Part shown: positions 28,150 through 36,890 of the stretch, one piece after another
How positions within the stretch are numbered: position 1 is the stretch's first letter
Layout of the letters: the number at the start of each line of letters is the position of its first letter
Assembly (NCBI GenBank): GCA_964648365.1
Contig: CAZYLK010000010.1
Span: 1-62,196, forward strand
Length of the DNA: 62,196 nucleotides
From: SURF-32 sp964648365
GTDB lineage: Bacteria > Planctomycetota > Phycisphaerae > UBA1845
Direction of reading: 5' to 3'
Notes under the pieces: model-generated
What the model was told of the DNA's origin: nothing
The model's input: only the letters and a program-made list of their open reading frames with translations
Databases searched by the model: none
Program-made: the position numbers and the translations under genes

Positions 28150-29025
28150 GTGGCGACGACGCTGACACTCCCGGCCGCGATGCCGTGCCTGATCTGCGAG
28201 ACGGCCAACAAGCCGGACGCCGTGGTCTGCACCAAGTGCTACGCGCCGATGGCGCTGATCCACGAGGCGTACGTCCAGCAGCGCGAACCCTGCATCGTCA
28301 GCATCATCGGCGACAGCAACGTCGGCAAGACCGTCTACCTGGGTATGTTGCTCGACATGCTCACCAAGCGGGCGGGCGACTTCGAGGCGGTGCCCAAGGG
28401 CGCCTACTCCGTCAACTTGCAGCATACGGTCATCAGCTACCTGGCATCGCGCAAATTCCCGCCCAAGACGCCCACGGAAGTCGACCAGTGGCACTGGGCC
28501 TACTATCAGATCGCCAAGAAGCGCGGCACGAAGCTCTACGACCTGGTCATGCCGGACATGGCGGGCGAAGCGCTGGCGGCGGAAATCGCCGCGCCGAAGA
28601 CGTACACCGTCATTCGCAACCTGCTGGACAAAAGCGCCGGCGCCCTGCTGCTGGTGGATGCCGCGGTCGCGGCCGCAGGGTCGCCGCAGCCGGACTTCTT
28701 CGCGCTCAAGCTGCTGAGCTACCTGGACGGCGTCTTCGCCAACAAGCCCGGCCAGCGCATCGATGCGCCGGTCGGCATCGTGCTGTGCAAGGCCGACTAT
28801 TGCCCGGACAGCTTTGACGATCCGCGCCGCTTCGCCCACACGAACCTGAACCGCGTGTGGAACCTCTGCGAGACGCGCTTCACCCACTACGAGTTCTTTG
28901 CCGCAAGTTGCGTCGGCGCGCTGGGCTACGGGCAGGACGACGAGGGCAACATCATTCCGCATCCATTGCACGTATCGCCGCGCGGCATCCTGGAACCGTT
29001 CGAGTGGATTCTATCAAAACTCTAA
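28150..29025 (+). CDS. Zinc-ribbon P-loop GTPase resembling DO-GTPase2
   Basis: 291 residues from a GTG start. An N-terminal zinc ribbon (Cys13, 16, 27, 30: CLIC...CTKC) precedes a P-loop GTPase domain: GDSNVGKT (54-61), a switch/Walker-B-like MPDMAGE (about 140) and a base-recognition motif CKAD (about 216). The layout matches the TRAFAC-type DO-GTPase2 family described in predicted NTP-dependent conflict systems, usually next to GAP1 proteins, as here. The last 22 bp overlap the next gene. The assignment rests on motif recognition; a standalone Rab/Gtr-like GTPase is the alternative. Likely cytoplasmic. Confidence 0.78.
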   Translation: MATTLTLPAAMPCLICETANKPDAVVCTKCYAPMALIHEAYVQQREPCIVSIIGDSNVGKTVYLGMLLDMLTKRAGDFEAVPKGAYSVNLQHTVISYLASRKFPPKTPTEVDQWHWAYYQIAKKRGTKLYDLVMPDMAGEALAAEIAAPKTYTVIRNLLDKSAGALLLVDAAVAAAGSPQPDFFALKLLSYLDGVFANKPGQRIDAPVGIVLCKADYCPDSFDDPRRFAHTNLNRVWNLCETRFTHYEFFAASCVGALGYGQDDEGNIIPHPLHVSPRGILEPFEWILSKL

Positions 29026-30539
29026 ACGTACTCGGTTCTGGCGCGACGGCGGGTCGTGGGAGCGTCGCCAACCGGGCGGACGCCACGGAGGTCGTCTTCG
29101 ACCAGGCCATCTTCACCTCCGTCCGCACGCCGATGGGCGAGGGGTATCGCATCATTGCGGCCTCCGCCGGCCTTACCAGCGACGAGAAGCAGGCCATTAC
29201 GACGCACGCGCCGTCGCATGACGCGCTGTGCGAGGAGAGTCCTGAGGCCCTGGGCATCGCGTGCTATCCGCTGCCCGGCGGGCGCCTCTGCATCGCAACG
29301 ACCTGCCGCGCCGGCACCGAGCACACCGGCCGCGGCAAACGCATCTACACCTACAGCCTGATCGTCGATGCCGAGGGCTTCGCCGCATTCGGATACAGCC
29401 CGTTCGCCATCATCCGCGCGGCCGAGGCGCTGGAGCTGACGAAGCCCAGGCTCAAATCCAAGGAAAAACTGCCCACCGTGACGCTGGCCGTGGACGCCGG
29501 CCGAGGCGCAACTGCCGCCGGACCGATCGACGCCACCGGTGAAGGCCGCTGGCTGATGAACGCCGTCTGGGGCGTGATCCACGGACGCAAGTTCGTCGCG
29601 TGCGCCCCGGGCGAAGTCGCCGGCGCAGCCGAGATCATCTGGAACGCCCTGCCCGGACCGTTGCGCCTCAGCCAGTCGGTATCGGCTGGGCTGAAGTTCT
29701 CGGTACAGCGCTGCTGCGATCTGAACGTGCTCTCAGCCGCGGCCCACGCACCTCTGCCCATGATCCCGGACAGCTTCGCGCTGTTGCGCCCGGACGGATC
29801 CATCGAAGGCGGATCGGCCGACGACTGGTTCGGCAGTCACACCGCATCCGACGCCGCACGAGACGATTCTGACTGGATGCGCTACATCGCCGCCTGCTGG
29901 TCGCGCGGCGACGAAGCCCTGCTGGCCAGGCAAACCGCCCAGCCCTTCGAAGACTGTACGCCCCGCGGGCTTGATCGCGTCGGCGGCCTGTTCCTCTGCC
30001 TGGAGGAATGTCGCACCGCGGGCGTCGCGCGACTCCTGGCTATGGCCGACGAATACGTCGACCGGACCGCCAAGGGCGTCGAGGGCCGCATCATCGATGA
30101 CCTCGTCGCCGACGTGGGCGCCGGCCTGTTCAAGTGGTACGAGCGGGCGTCGATCGATCAGTTGCAGCAATACTGGATGCGCGTGGTCGAACTGTGGAAG
30201 CGCTCACAACTGGCATGCGCCTTCGCCTGGCCGCTGATCGAACGCACGCTCGACCGCATCGTGCGCCTCGATCCGCCCGGCGCGGCCACGATGGCCCTGT
30301 CCATCGCCCGCCTGCCGCACGACACGCTTCCGGACGGCGCGCACGAGAATCTGCTTCAACGCACGCTGGAGCGCCTCATTGCGTGGTGCGACGATCTGCC
30401 CGATGACCGCGTCGATGAAATCCGCCTGCTGGCCGACCAGTGGCAGAATCAGCGACCGGACTGCCCGGTGGTGCTGCGGCTGACGGCGCTCGACAGACTG
30501 GCGCCACCGCAGGCACCCGCACAACCTGACGCAGGGTGA
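29004..30539 (+). CDS. GAP1-like (GTPase-associated protein) partner
   Basis: 511 residues from a GTG at 29004 that overlaps the GTPase gene by 22 bp; open frame to 28857 continues upstream but lies inside that gene. The N-terminal ~180 residues (VFDQAIFTSV...GYRIIAASAGLTSDE..., GRLCIATT, GKRIYTYSLIVD) match my memory of the GAP1 N-terminal domain found beside DO-GTPases. The C-terminal half (about 290-500) is helical (LLARQTAQPFED, LFKWYERASIDQLQQYW, LERLIAWCDDLPDD). It has no enzyme motif. It probably regulates or bridges the GTPase to the FGE-fold and coiled-coil proteins. The last gene of the operon. Confidence 0.65.
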   Translation: MDSIKTLNVLGSGATAGRGSVANRADATEVVFDQAIFTSVRTPMGEGYRIIAASAGLTSDEKQAITTHAPSHDALCEESPEALGIACYPLPGGRLCIATTCRAGTEHTGRGKRIYTYSLIVDAEGFAAFGYSPFAIIRAAEALELTKPRLKSKEKLPTVTLAVDAGRGATAAGPIDATGEGRWLMNAVWGVIHGRKFVACAPGEVAGAAEIIWNALPGPLRLSQSVSAGLKFSVQRCCDLNVLSAAAHAPLPMIPDSFALLRPDGSIEGGSADDWFGSHTASDAARDDSDWMRYIAACWSRGDEALLARQTAQPFEDCTPRGLDRVGGLFLCLEECRTAGVARLLAMADEYVDRTAKGVEGRIIDDLVADVGAGLFKWYERASIDQLQQYWMRVVELWKRSQLACAFAWPLIERTLDRIVRLDPPGAATMALSIARLPHDTLPDGAHENLLQRTLERLIAWCDDLPDDRVDEIRLLADQWQNQRPDCPVVLRLTALDRLAPPQAPAQPDAG

Positions 30540-30557
30540 TTCGAAAAGGCACTGCGC

Positions 30558-31616
30558 CTACTGCGCTTCCAAGCGCCGCTTCAACACCGCCAGTTCGCGT
30601 TCCAGTTCAGCGATTCGCGCTCCGACTTCCCGGCTCCATTTGGGGAGTTTCTTGATGGCCGCGTACTGCCGTCGCGCGTCGGAGATCGGGACGGCCGGCG
30701 CGCCCAGAACTTCCGCGCCGGACGGAACGTCGCCCGCGACGCCGGACTGGGCGCCGATGCGGGCATTGTCGCCGATGGTCTGATGGCCGGCGAAGCCGAC
30801 CTGCCCCGCGATGGTCACGTGACGGCCGATCGTGACCGACCCCGCCACGCCCACCTGGGCGACCAGCATGCAATCCGCCCCGACGCGGCTGCCGTGACCG
30901 ATCGCGATCAGGTTGCTGAACTTCGTGCCCGAGCCGATCACCGTCTGTCCCAGCGTCGCCCGGTCGATCGTACACAGGGCGCCGATCTCCACGTCGGCCT
31001 CGATCACCACGCGCCCGACCTGCGGGATCTTCAGCCACTTGTCGCCTACCGGGGCATAGCCGAGGCCGTCCTCGCCGATGACGGTCCCCGCGTGAATCAC
31101 GACGCGATCGCCCAATACACAGTCGTCGTAGATCACCACGTTCGGGTAGAGCACCACGTCATCGCCGAGCCGCGCTCGCGGACCGACGAAGCTGCCCGGA
31201 TACAGCGTGACGTTCGCCCCGAGCCGTGCGTCCGCACACACCGTCGCGCCGGCGGCGATGTGCGCGTTCTCGCCGATCACCGCGGTGGGGTCGATCGCGG
31301 CCCGCGGATCGCGCCCCCAGCGCGGGTGCCGCCGGTGGCCGTGGAGCACGATGATCGCCACGGTCACGGCCGCGTAGGGATCGTCGCAGCGGATCGTGGT
31401 CAGCCCGTCGGGCGCAACAAGACCCGGCTTGACGATCACCGCCGTCGCCCGTGTCGCCGGCAGCAGGCGGGCATATTTTTCGTTGGAAAGGAAGCTCACG
31501 TCGCCGTCGCCCGCGTCTTCGAGCGTGCTGACCGAGGTCACCTCGGCGTCGGCGCCATGCAGGACGGCGGGGAATCCGTTCGTTGTGATCGTCTTGCAGA
31601 GTTCGGACAGCCGCAT
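30558..31616 (-). CDS. lpxD: UDP-3-O-acylglucosamine N-acyltransferase
   Basis: 352 residues from the ATG at 31616; a GTG four codons upstream is possible. The enzyme adds the second hydroxyacyl chain in lipid A synthesis, showing a lipid A-type outer membrane. Residues ~1-100 are the uridine-binding domain. From ~105 to 300 are left-handed beta-helix hexapeptide repeats (ARLGANVTLYPGSFVGPRARLGDD). The motif IGEDGLGYA (180-188) and the catalytic histidine H241 in NLIAIGHGSRVG fit LpxD. The C-terminus is a coiled helix (ARIAELERELAVLKRRL). No other lpx gene is adjacent. Confidence 0.93.
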   Translation of the reverse strand: MRLSELCKTITTNGFPAVLHGADAEVTSVSTLEDAGDGDVSFLSNEKYARLLPATRATAVIVKPGLVAPDGLTTIRCDDPYAAVTVAIIVLHGHRRHPRWGRDPRAAIDPTAVIGENAHIAAGATVCADARLGANVTLYPGSFVGPRARLGDDVVLYPNVVIYDDCVLGDRVVIHAGTVIGEDGLGYAPVGDKWLKIPQVGRVVIEADVEIGALCTIDRATLGQTVIGSGTKFSNLIAIGHGSRVGADCMLVAQVGVAGSVTIGRHVTIAGQVGFAGHQTIGDNARIGAQSGVAGDVPSGAEVLGAPAVPISDARRQYAAIKKLPKWSREVGARIAELERELAVLKRRLEAQ

Positions 31617-32361
31617 CGGTTCTCGCACACAAGGGTGGGCAGACTCGAGAGGACGTCGCCGCGGCGCTTGACCGCGCCGTCATGCTCAACGAACACGGAA
31701 CGCGCTCGCGCCGCGCGTCGGCGGCATTCTAGAAGTCCCGCGGAAGCGGTGTCAAACCGCGGCACGGACCGTTCCTCCGAGCCGCGTGGCTTCAGCCCGC
31801 GCGACGACCCGCACCGTCGATCGTGCTCAACGCGGGAACGCACGATTGCCCAGGCGGCCAGGCTGGAGCCCGGCGTTCCCGGGGTCCGCGGCATTCCATC
31901 GCGCCGCCTGCAATAGACGGATCGCGCCCGCTCGCCGGAGAAGCCCCTCGTCAGCAAGCGCACGCGACCGTCGGATCACTGCATTGGAACGGAAACAAAA
32001 AGGATGCCGCACGGCCCAACCTCATCCGTCGGAACACCGGCCGAAGCTACGACCCAACGCGCACCTCCTTTCATCACTGTCTCGCGGCGGCCGCGCCGTG
32101 CGGTCGCGTGCGGGGCCATGCGGCATCCGGAGGCCGGCGTTCCGTGTTGTCAAACGCCCGTTTCGACGGGCGATTCAGATCTGTCCTGCGGGCACTGACG
32201 CCTCCCCAGACGCAACGTTTCCCGCATTCCAGGAAGACACCGGTTGGAAACCGGTGCCACACTCTTCAGACACCGGTTGGAAACCGGCGCCACACTCATT
32301 CAGACACCGGGTGGAAACCGGTGCCACAGATGCCAGAGGCGCCACACCTTTCCGCAACGAC
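31617..32361. other. Intergenic region with palindromic repeats
   Basis: 745 bp without a convincing gene. It holds a GAGCCGCGTGGCTTCAGCCC-type palindrome (31779-31805) and three CACCGGTTGGAAACCGGTG units at 32238-32260, 32271-32293 and 32305-32327 (periods 33 and 34 bp), each ending GCCAC. The stretch up to 32230 shows only short conflicting frames. Confidence 0.75.
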
Positions 32362-32946
32362 TCACGTCGCCATCGACGCCAGGCGCACGTCCTCCGTGCG
32401 TTCGTCTTCCTCGATCTGCTCAAACTCATCGCTGAGCAGTCCGTAGTGCAGTTCGTCGTGAAACGCGCCGTTGCGCCACTTGGATCTGCGTGAGCATCCC
32501 TCGCGCACGAACCCGGCTCGCTCATAGACGCGCACGCCGCGGGCGTTGAACGCGTAAACGGACAGGTTGATGCGGTGCAGGTTCAACTCGCGGAAGGCGT
32601 AGCGCGCCATCAGCCGCACCGCCTCGGAGCCCAGCCCCAGGTTCTGGAACTCCCGTCCGATCACGATTCCAAAAACCGCCCGCCGGCTGACGGAGTCGAT
32701 CTGGTGCAGTCCGGTGACGCCGACCAGCCGATCGTCCGCCGCCCGTACGATGCCCAGCACGAGATCGGTCTGGGACTTGTACAGGTTCTCGATGAACTCG
32801 GTCTCACGCACGACGCTCATCGGATGGCAGCGATCGAGCGTGGCCCAGTTCTGCGGATCGTTGAACCACTGCGCCACGATCGGCGCATCGGATGGCTCCA
32901 GCGCCCGAAGATAGATTCTGTCACCTGTGTAGAACCGGCTGCTCAT
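32362..32946 (-). CDS. GNAT-family N-acetyltransferase (RimJ/RimL-like)
   Basis: 194 residues. It begins RFYTGDRIYLRALEPSDAPIVAQWFNDP, typical of RimJ/RimL-type acetyltransferases. The acetyl-CoA-binding segment is IGREFQNLGLGSEAVRLMARYAF (about 108-130), matching Q/RxxGxG/A, followed by INLSVYAFNARGVRVYERAGFVREG. Members acetylate protein N-termini, amino sugars or antibiotics; the substrate is unknown. The gene stands alone. Downstream lie palindromes and upstream a short promoter-terminator unit. Confidence 0.9.
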   Translation of the reverse strand: MSSRFYTGDRIYLRALEPSDAPIVAQWFNDPQNWATLDRCHPMSVVRETEFIENLYKSQTDLVLGIVRAADDRLVGVTGLHQIDSVSRRAVFGIVIGREFQNLGLGSEAVRLMARYAFRELNLHRINLSVYAFNARGVRVYERAGFVREGCSRRSKWRNGAFHDELHYGLLSDEFEQIEEDERTEDVRLASMAT

Positions 32947-33023
32947 TCCGCTGTCTCCCTCCGCGCGCGGACCCTCCGCCCGCGCCGCTCACGCTGTCTC
33001 GGCGTCACACACGTCATTCCATG

Positions 33024-33059
33024 AAAAAAGCCCCGCGGAGGTCTGTCTCCGCAGGGCTT
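33024..33059 (-). terminator. Rho-independent terminator
   Basis: A 13-bp stem (AAGCCCcGCGGAG/CTCCGCaGGGCTT, one mismatch) with a GTCTGT loop. On the minus strand it is followed by TTTTTT (33029-33024). It ends the short unit described next. Confidence 0.85.
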
Positions 33060-33244
33060 GCTTGAACGCTTGTGCGGTGCAATCCCTACGGAGGATATCC
33101 GGGGCACGTATTCCGGACGACCATCCACGACATGAATACGCACGGGCGCTGAACCGCGCCGGCGTGCGTCGAGTCATGAATAAGCTGGAACAGGGCCAGA
33201 GATTGCATCGCGAAAGTCACCTTCACAAAAAAGGTTCCTTGAAC
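33024..33244 (-). ncRNA. Short promoter-to-terminator transcription unit, sRNA or small ORF
   Basis: About 220 nt between a good promoter (33251-33277) and a strong terminator. A possible 46-codon frame starts at a GTG with AAGGA upstream and reads (M)KVTFAMQSLALFQLIHD..., but it has no recognisable homology and may be chance. Hairpins are present, e.g. around the GTATTCCGG/CCGGAATAC segment. I do not recognise 6S, SRP, tmRNA or RNase P signatures. It could be a small regulatory RNA or a leader peptide. Confidence 0.45.
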
Positions 33245-33250
33245 ATCAAC

Positions 33251-33277
33251 AGTATAGCATGAATTCTCGGGCGGTCA
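33251..33277 (-). promoter_or_regulatory. Sigma-70-type promoter
   Basis: On the minus strand, TTGACC and TATACT are separated by 16 bp. They lie 7 bp before the expected start of the short transcript. Confidence 0.7.
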
Positions 33278-33289
33278 AGTCCGGGGGGG

Positions 33290-33850
33290 AAGAAGCGGAA
33301 GAAGCCACGGGGCCACAAGGGGAGCAGAGGTACGGAGGCGCGACGGGGAGGAGAGATACGAAGGCACGACGGGGAGGAGAGGTACCCAGGCACGAAGGCA
33401 GGAAGGCACGAAGGCACGAAAGGGAGGAGAGGCACCCAGGCACGAAGGGGAGGAGAGGCACCCAGGCACGAAGGCACATAGGCAGGAAGGGGAAGCGCGT
33501 TTGCCTGCGCCGCGAGCCCCTCAGAGCCCCGGCTTTCAAGCCGGGGTGCGGGCGAGCAGGCAGCGAATACGGTCAGCGCCCGGGGGGCATGAACGCGGAG
33601 CCACGTGGCGCGGAGGCGCAGGCGACAATAGGCGAAGAGGCACGGAGGCGAGAAGGTAAGAACGTAACAAGGTAAGAAGGTAAGAAGGTAAGAAGGTGGA
33701 CGGACGAGTCTTCCCTTACTCCCTTACTCCCTTTCCCCCTTTCCCCCTTTCCCCCTTTCCCCCTTTCCCCCTTTCCCCCTTTCTCCCTTTCTCCCTTTCT
33801 CCCTTTCTCCCTTTCTCCCTTTCTCCCTCACGCCCTCACGCCCTTACACA
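33290..33850. repeat. Microsatellite block (GGCACGAAGG, GTAAGAAG, TTTCCCCC, TTTCTCCC)
   Basis: From about 33340 to 33490 are imperfect GGCACGAAGG/GGGGAGGAGA units. At 33522-33547 is an AGCCCCGGC..GCCGGGG palindrome. At about 33655-33700 are GTAAGAAG repeats, and 33730-33830 holds about six TTTCCCCC and six TTTCTCCC 8-bp units followed by ACGCCCTTAC units. Translated frames in it (SPFPPFPLSP) are repeat artefacts. No gene is visible between 33278 and 33913. Confidence 0.92.
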
Positions 33851-33913
33851 CCATTACGCCCTCACGCCCTTACACACCATTACGCCCTTACGCCCCTCAC
33901 ACCCCGCGCCATG

Positions 33914-34714
33914 CTACAGGCCCATCTTGATGGCCAGTCCGCACAGGAGCAGCGCTGCGCCTGCAAAGGCGTGCGTGTAGCGTTCGAGGCTGGGCAGATT
34001 CACGCGGGTCAACCCGTAATACGCGACCGTCACGAATGCGGTCATCGTCGCCAGCGTGGCGACGGCGAAGACGAGGCTGACGGCCACGATCCCCCACCAC
34101 GTGTGTGCCGCGGCGGGAACCATCAGCAGCGGGATCAACGGCTCGCACGGACCGAAAATGAAAATCGTAAACAGGATCCAGCCGGTCATGGCCGGGCGCA
34201 CTGCCGTCTCGACGCCGCTCGAACTCGGTGTCGAACGGAGCGGCGCCGCGCCGCCGTCAGGTTGGCCGCAGGCAGGCGAAGAGGCGTGGACCCCGGCATG
34301 GTGGACGTGAACGTGCTCGCCGTGATGCGTGTGCTCGTGGGCGTGGACCGTTCCATCCGCGTGAACGTGTACGTGCGCATGCGGCTTGTTGCGGATGGCC
34401 CGCCGCACGCCCCACACGAAGTACGCCAGGCCAAACCCCAGCAGCAGCCAGCCCGCCAGCCCGCCGCGGGCCGACTCGAACAGCTCCATACTGCCGACCG
34501 CCCAGCCCAGCGCGATGCCCACTCCGCCGATAGCCACGGACGACAGCACGTGCGCCAGGCCGCACGCCCACACCGTCAGCAGGGTGCGGCGAAACGACCA
34601 GCGGCCCGCCTTCGACATGGCGATGAACGGGACGTAGTGGTCCGGCCCCATGGCCGTGTGAGTGACGCCGATGATCACGGCCAGCCAGATGAGCTTCGTG
34701 ATGGTTGCTTCCAT
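33914..34714 (-). CDS. NicO/UreH-like metal transporter with His-rich loop
   Basis: 266 residues, six or so hydrophobic segments. The first helix ends VTHTAMGPDHYVPFIAMSKA, the H-x(3)-GPDH motif of the NicO/UreH/RcnA group that moves nickel or cobalt. A cytoplasmic loop at about 120-150 is very rich in histidine (HAHVHVHADGTVHAHEHTHHGEHVHVHH), fitting metal binding. Helices ILFTIFIFGPCEPLIPLLMVPAA and AFVTVAYYGL follow. It sits after the microsatellite block, and no urease or hydrogenase genes are nearby, so direction (import or efflux) is undecided. Confidence 0.8.
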   Translation of the reverse strand: MEATITKLIWLAVIIGVTHTAMGPDHYVPFIAMSKAGRWSFRRTLLTVWACGLAHVLSSVAIGGVGIALGWAVGSMELFESARGGLAGWLLLGFGLAYFVWGVRRAIRNKPHAHVHVHADGTVHAHEHTHHGEHVHVHHAGVHASSPACGQPDGGAAPLRSTPSSSGVETAVRPAMTGWILFTIFIFGPCEPLIPLLMVPAAAHTWWGIVAVSLVFAVATLATMTAFVTVAYYGLTRVNLPSLERYTHAFAGAALLLCGLAIKMGL

Positions 34715-34885
34715 GCGGCAGTTCCCCGGAGGTTGATCGGACTGTTACCGCCACCGGCTGAGGTTGCAAGTCCTGTGCCGACCAGCGGTGCGCCCCACCT
34801 GCGCGCTACGGACTCGCTGCCCAAGACGGCTCCGAACGGCCGCTCCCCCCGCGCATTTGGTCGGGCGAGCCGGATGACACACCCC

Positions 34886-35500
34886 CTACCGCGGCCGCGG
34901 CAGGTCGAACACGTCCCGCGTACGGGAATACGACAGCCTGCCAAGGCGGGCGACGGCGTCGAGCTTGAGCGGATCGCACAGGCCGTCGTCGGCCAGCACC
35001 GCGTCGTCCACGTGAATCGCTGCGATGCGTCCGAAAACCACGTTGCCCGCCCCCGGCTGGTCGCCGAAGCTGACGATCCGCTCCAGGCGGCACTCGATGT
35101 TGACCGGCGACTCCGCCACCAGCGCCGCCCGCACGTGCAGCGCGGCCCGCGGCGTGAAGCCGGCGTACTCGAACTCATCCACCTCCGGCGGCAGCGTCGC
35201 ACTGCTCTGGTTCATCGGGTCGGCCATGGCCTGCGTAACCGCCGCAACGACGAACTCGCCCGTCTCCTCGACGTTGCGAAGCGAGTCCTTCTTGCCCCCC
35301 TTCGACGGCGTGCCGGGGCAGAACATCACCACCGGCGGGTTGGCCGAAACCATGTTGTAGAAGCTGAACGGAGCGAGATTGCGAACGCCGTCCTGCGAAA
35401 CGGTCGACACCAGCGCAATCGGACGGGGCACGATGAAGGTGACGCAGAGGCGATAGACGTCCTGCCATGAACGGTCGGCTTGAGTCAGATCAAGAAGCAT
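34886..35500 (-). CDS. Flavin reductase-like protein
   Basis: 204 residues. The FMN-binding split-barrel fold is seen from YRLCVTFIVPRPIALVSTVSQDGVRNLAPFSFYNMVSANPPVVMF (15-60), then TPSKGGKKDSLRNVEETGEFVV, and FGRIAAIHVDDAVL. These proteins bind FMN and pass electrons from NAD(P)H to flavin or a partner oxygenase. No partner oxygenase is nearby. Normal length. Upstream is a small gap to threonine aldolase. Confidence 0.88.
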   Translation of the reverse strand: MLLDLTQADRSWQDVYRLCVTFIVPRPIALVSTVSQDGVRNLAPFSFYNMVSANPPVVMFCPGTPSKGGKKDSLRNVEETGEFVVAAVTQAMADPMNQSSATLPPEVDEFEYAGFTPRAALHVRAALVAESPVNIECRLERIVSFGDQPGAGNVVFGRIAAIHVDDAVLADDGLCDPLKLDAVARLGRLSYSRTRDVFDLPRPR

Positions 35501-35572
35501 GACGCAGATGTTGTAGAGGGCCGTGACGGAATTGACAAAGGGACGAGGCTCGAAGACTGGCGACGGCCGGCG

Positions 35573-36598
35573 TCAGCCGATTTCCCTCACCGCGGCGATG
35601 GCAGCATCAACGTCCGCGGCCGACACATCCAGATGCGTCACGGCCCGCACGCGCTGCGGCGCGGCCGGCAGCATCCACACGTCGCGGGCTTTGAGCCTCT
35701 CGCACACCTGCGCGGCCGTGCCCGCCTCCGGCGTGACGTCGAAGTACACGATGTTCGTCTGCACGCCTGCCGGGTCGATGACCGCCCACGGCCGCGCAGC
35801 CAGCGCCGCGGCCAGGCGGCGGGCATTGGCGTGATCTTCCGCCAGGCGTTCGACGTTGTGATCCAGGGCGTACTCCGCCGCGGCGGCGAGAATACCCACC
35901 TGCCGCATAGCGCCGCCGAACATCTTGCGGAACCGGTCCGCCCGCTCGATCCGGTCGGCGCTGGAAATCAGGATCGAACCGACCGGCGCCCCCAGACCCT
36001 TGGAAAAGCACATCGAGATTGTGTCGAAATGCCGGCCGTAGTCCGCAGGCGACGCGCCGGATGCCGCGCAGGCGTTCATGATGCGGGCGCCGTCGAGGTG
36101 CAGCCGCAGGCCCAATTCGCGAGCCGCGCCGCACACTTCCGCAATGGACTCCAGCGGCCAGACCGCCCCGCCGCCGAAGTTGTGCGTATTCTCGATGACG
36201 ACCAGCTTCGTGCGCGGGAAATGGTTGTTGATCGCCCGCATCGCGCCGCGCACGGCCGCGGCGTCGAACACGCCGCGCTCGCCGGGCAGCAGCTTGACCG
36301 AGCAGCCCGACAGCGCGCACGGGGCGCCGCCCTCGTACAAGTAGATATGACTGTGCTCGTGGGCGATGATCTCGTCGCCCGGCTCGGTCAGCGTGCGAAT
36401 GGCGATCTGATTAGCCATCGTCCCCGACGGGACGAACATGGCCGCTTCCTTGCCGAACATCTTCGCGACGCGCGCCTCGAGCCGGGCGGCCGTCGGGTCG
36501 TCGCCCAGCACATCGTCATCGACGACCGCCTCGGCGATCGCCTTGCGCATGCCCGGCGACGGGCGGGTGACGGTATCGCTTCGAAGGTCGATCACCAT
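35573..36598 (-). CDS. ltaE: Low-specificity L-threonine aldolase
   Basis: 341 residues from the ATG at 36598 (MVIDLRSDTVTRPS); a longer start to 36628 adds ten residues and lacks conservation. The enzyme cleaves L-threonine or allo-threonine to glycine and acetaldehyde, using PLP. The PLP lysine is K200 in SMCFSKGLGAPVGS, and the Asp of HLDGARIMNA binds the PLP ring nitrogen. FVPSGTMANQIA (about 55-66) is the phosphate-binding segment. Length and order match LtaE. Single gene, with a block of palindromes upstream. Confidence 0.92.
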   Translation of the reverse strand: MVIDLRSDTVTRPSPGMRKAIAEAVVDDDVLGDDPTAARLEARVAKMFGKEAAMFVPSGTMANQIAIRTLTEPGDEIIAHEHSHIYLYEGGAPCALSGCSVKLLPGERGVFDAAAVRGAMRAINNHFPRTKLVVIENTHNFGGGAVWPLESIAEVCGAARELGLRLHLDGARIMNACAASGASPADYGRHFDTISMCFSKGLGAPVGSILISSADRIERADRFRKMFGGAMRQVGILAAAAEYALDHNVERLAEDHANARRLAAALAARPWAVIDPAGVQTNIVYFDVTPEAGTAAQVCERLKARDVWMLPAAPQRVRAVTHLDVSAADVDAAIAAVREIG

Positions 36599-36629
36599 GG
36601 TATCCGTCGCTGGCGGAAGGGAATACACC

Positions 36630-36783
36630 TGGTGCCACTGCTCTGGGCGCAGTGTTCTTCACCCATGCCGCCCGGGCATCACCGCTGGCGTGGTGCCAGT
36701 GGGTGCCACTGCTCTTTGAGCAGTGAGCTTCCCGGGTACGTACGTCCGTCACCCCTCGGCACTGCTCAAGAGCAGTGGCACCA
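36630..36783. repeat. Three CACTGCTC..GAGCAGTG palindromes
   Basis: Copies lie near 36630-36654, 36701-36727 and 36759-36783, all flanked by GTGCCAC-like sequence. They sit between ltaE and the ferritin-like gene at the end of the complex I operon. The rest of 36599-36890 shows no gene. Confidence 0.8.
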
Positions 36784-36890
36784 AGTGGCACCCCGCATCA
36801 CCGCACGCGGTGTCACCGCGTCACGCCTTGCACTGCGCACCGGGCAGCGGCGCCAGCGACTCCAGGTCGCTCCAGTGACGCGCACCGGCG

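Noticed and set aside
32238..32327. Short CRISPR of three units
   Set aside because: Units are palindromes of a dispersed family, with 10-bp near-identical joints, not spacers.
33062..33262. Plus-strand small frame across the short transcription unit
   Set aside because: Runs against the promoter and terminator direction and shows no homology I recognise.
33696..33980. SPFPPFPLSP-type protein
   Set aside because: Pure translation of the TTTCCCCC/TTTCTCCC microsatellite.
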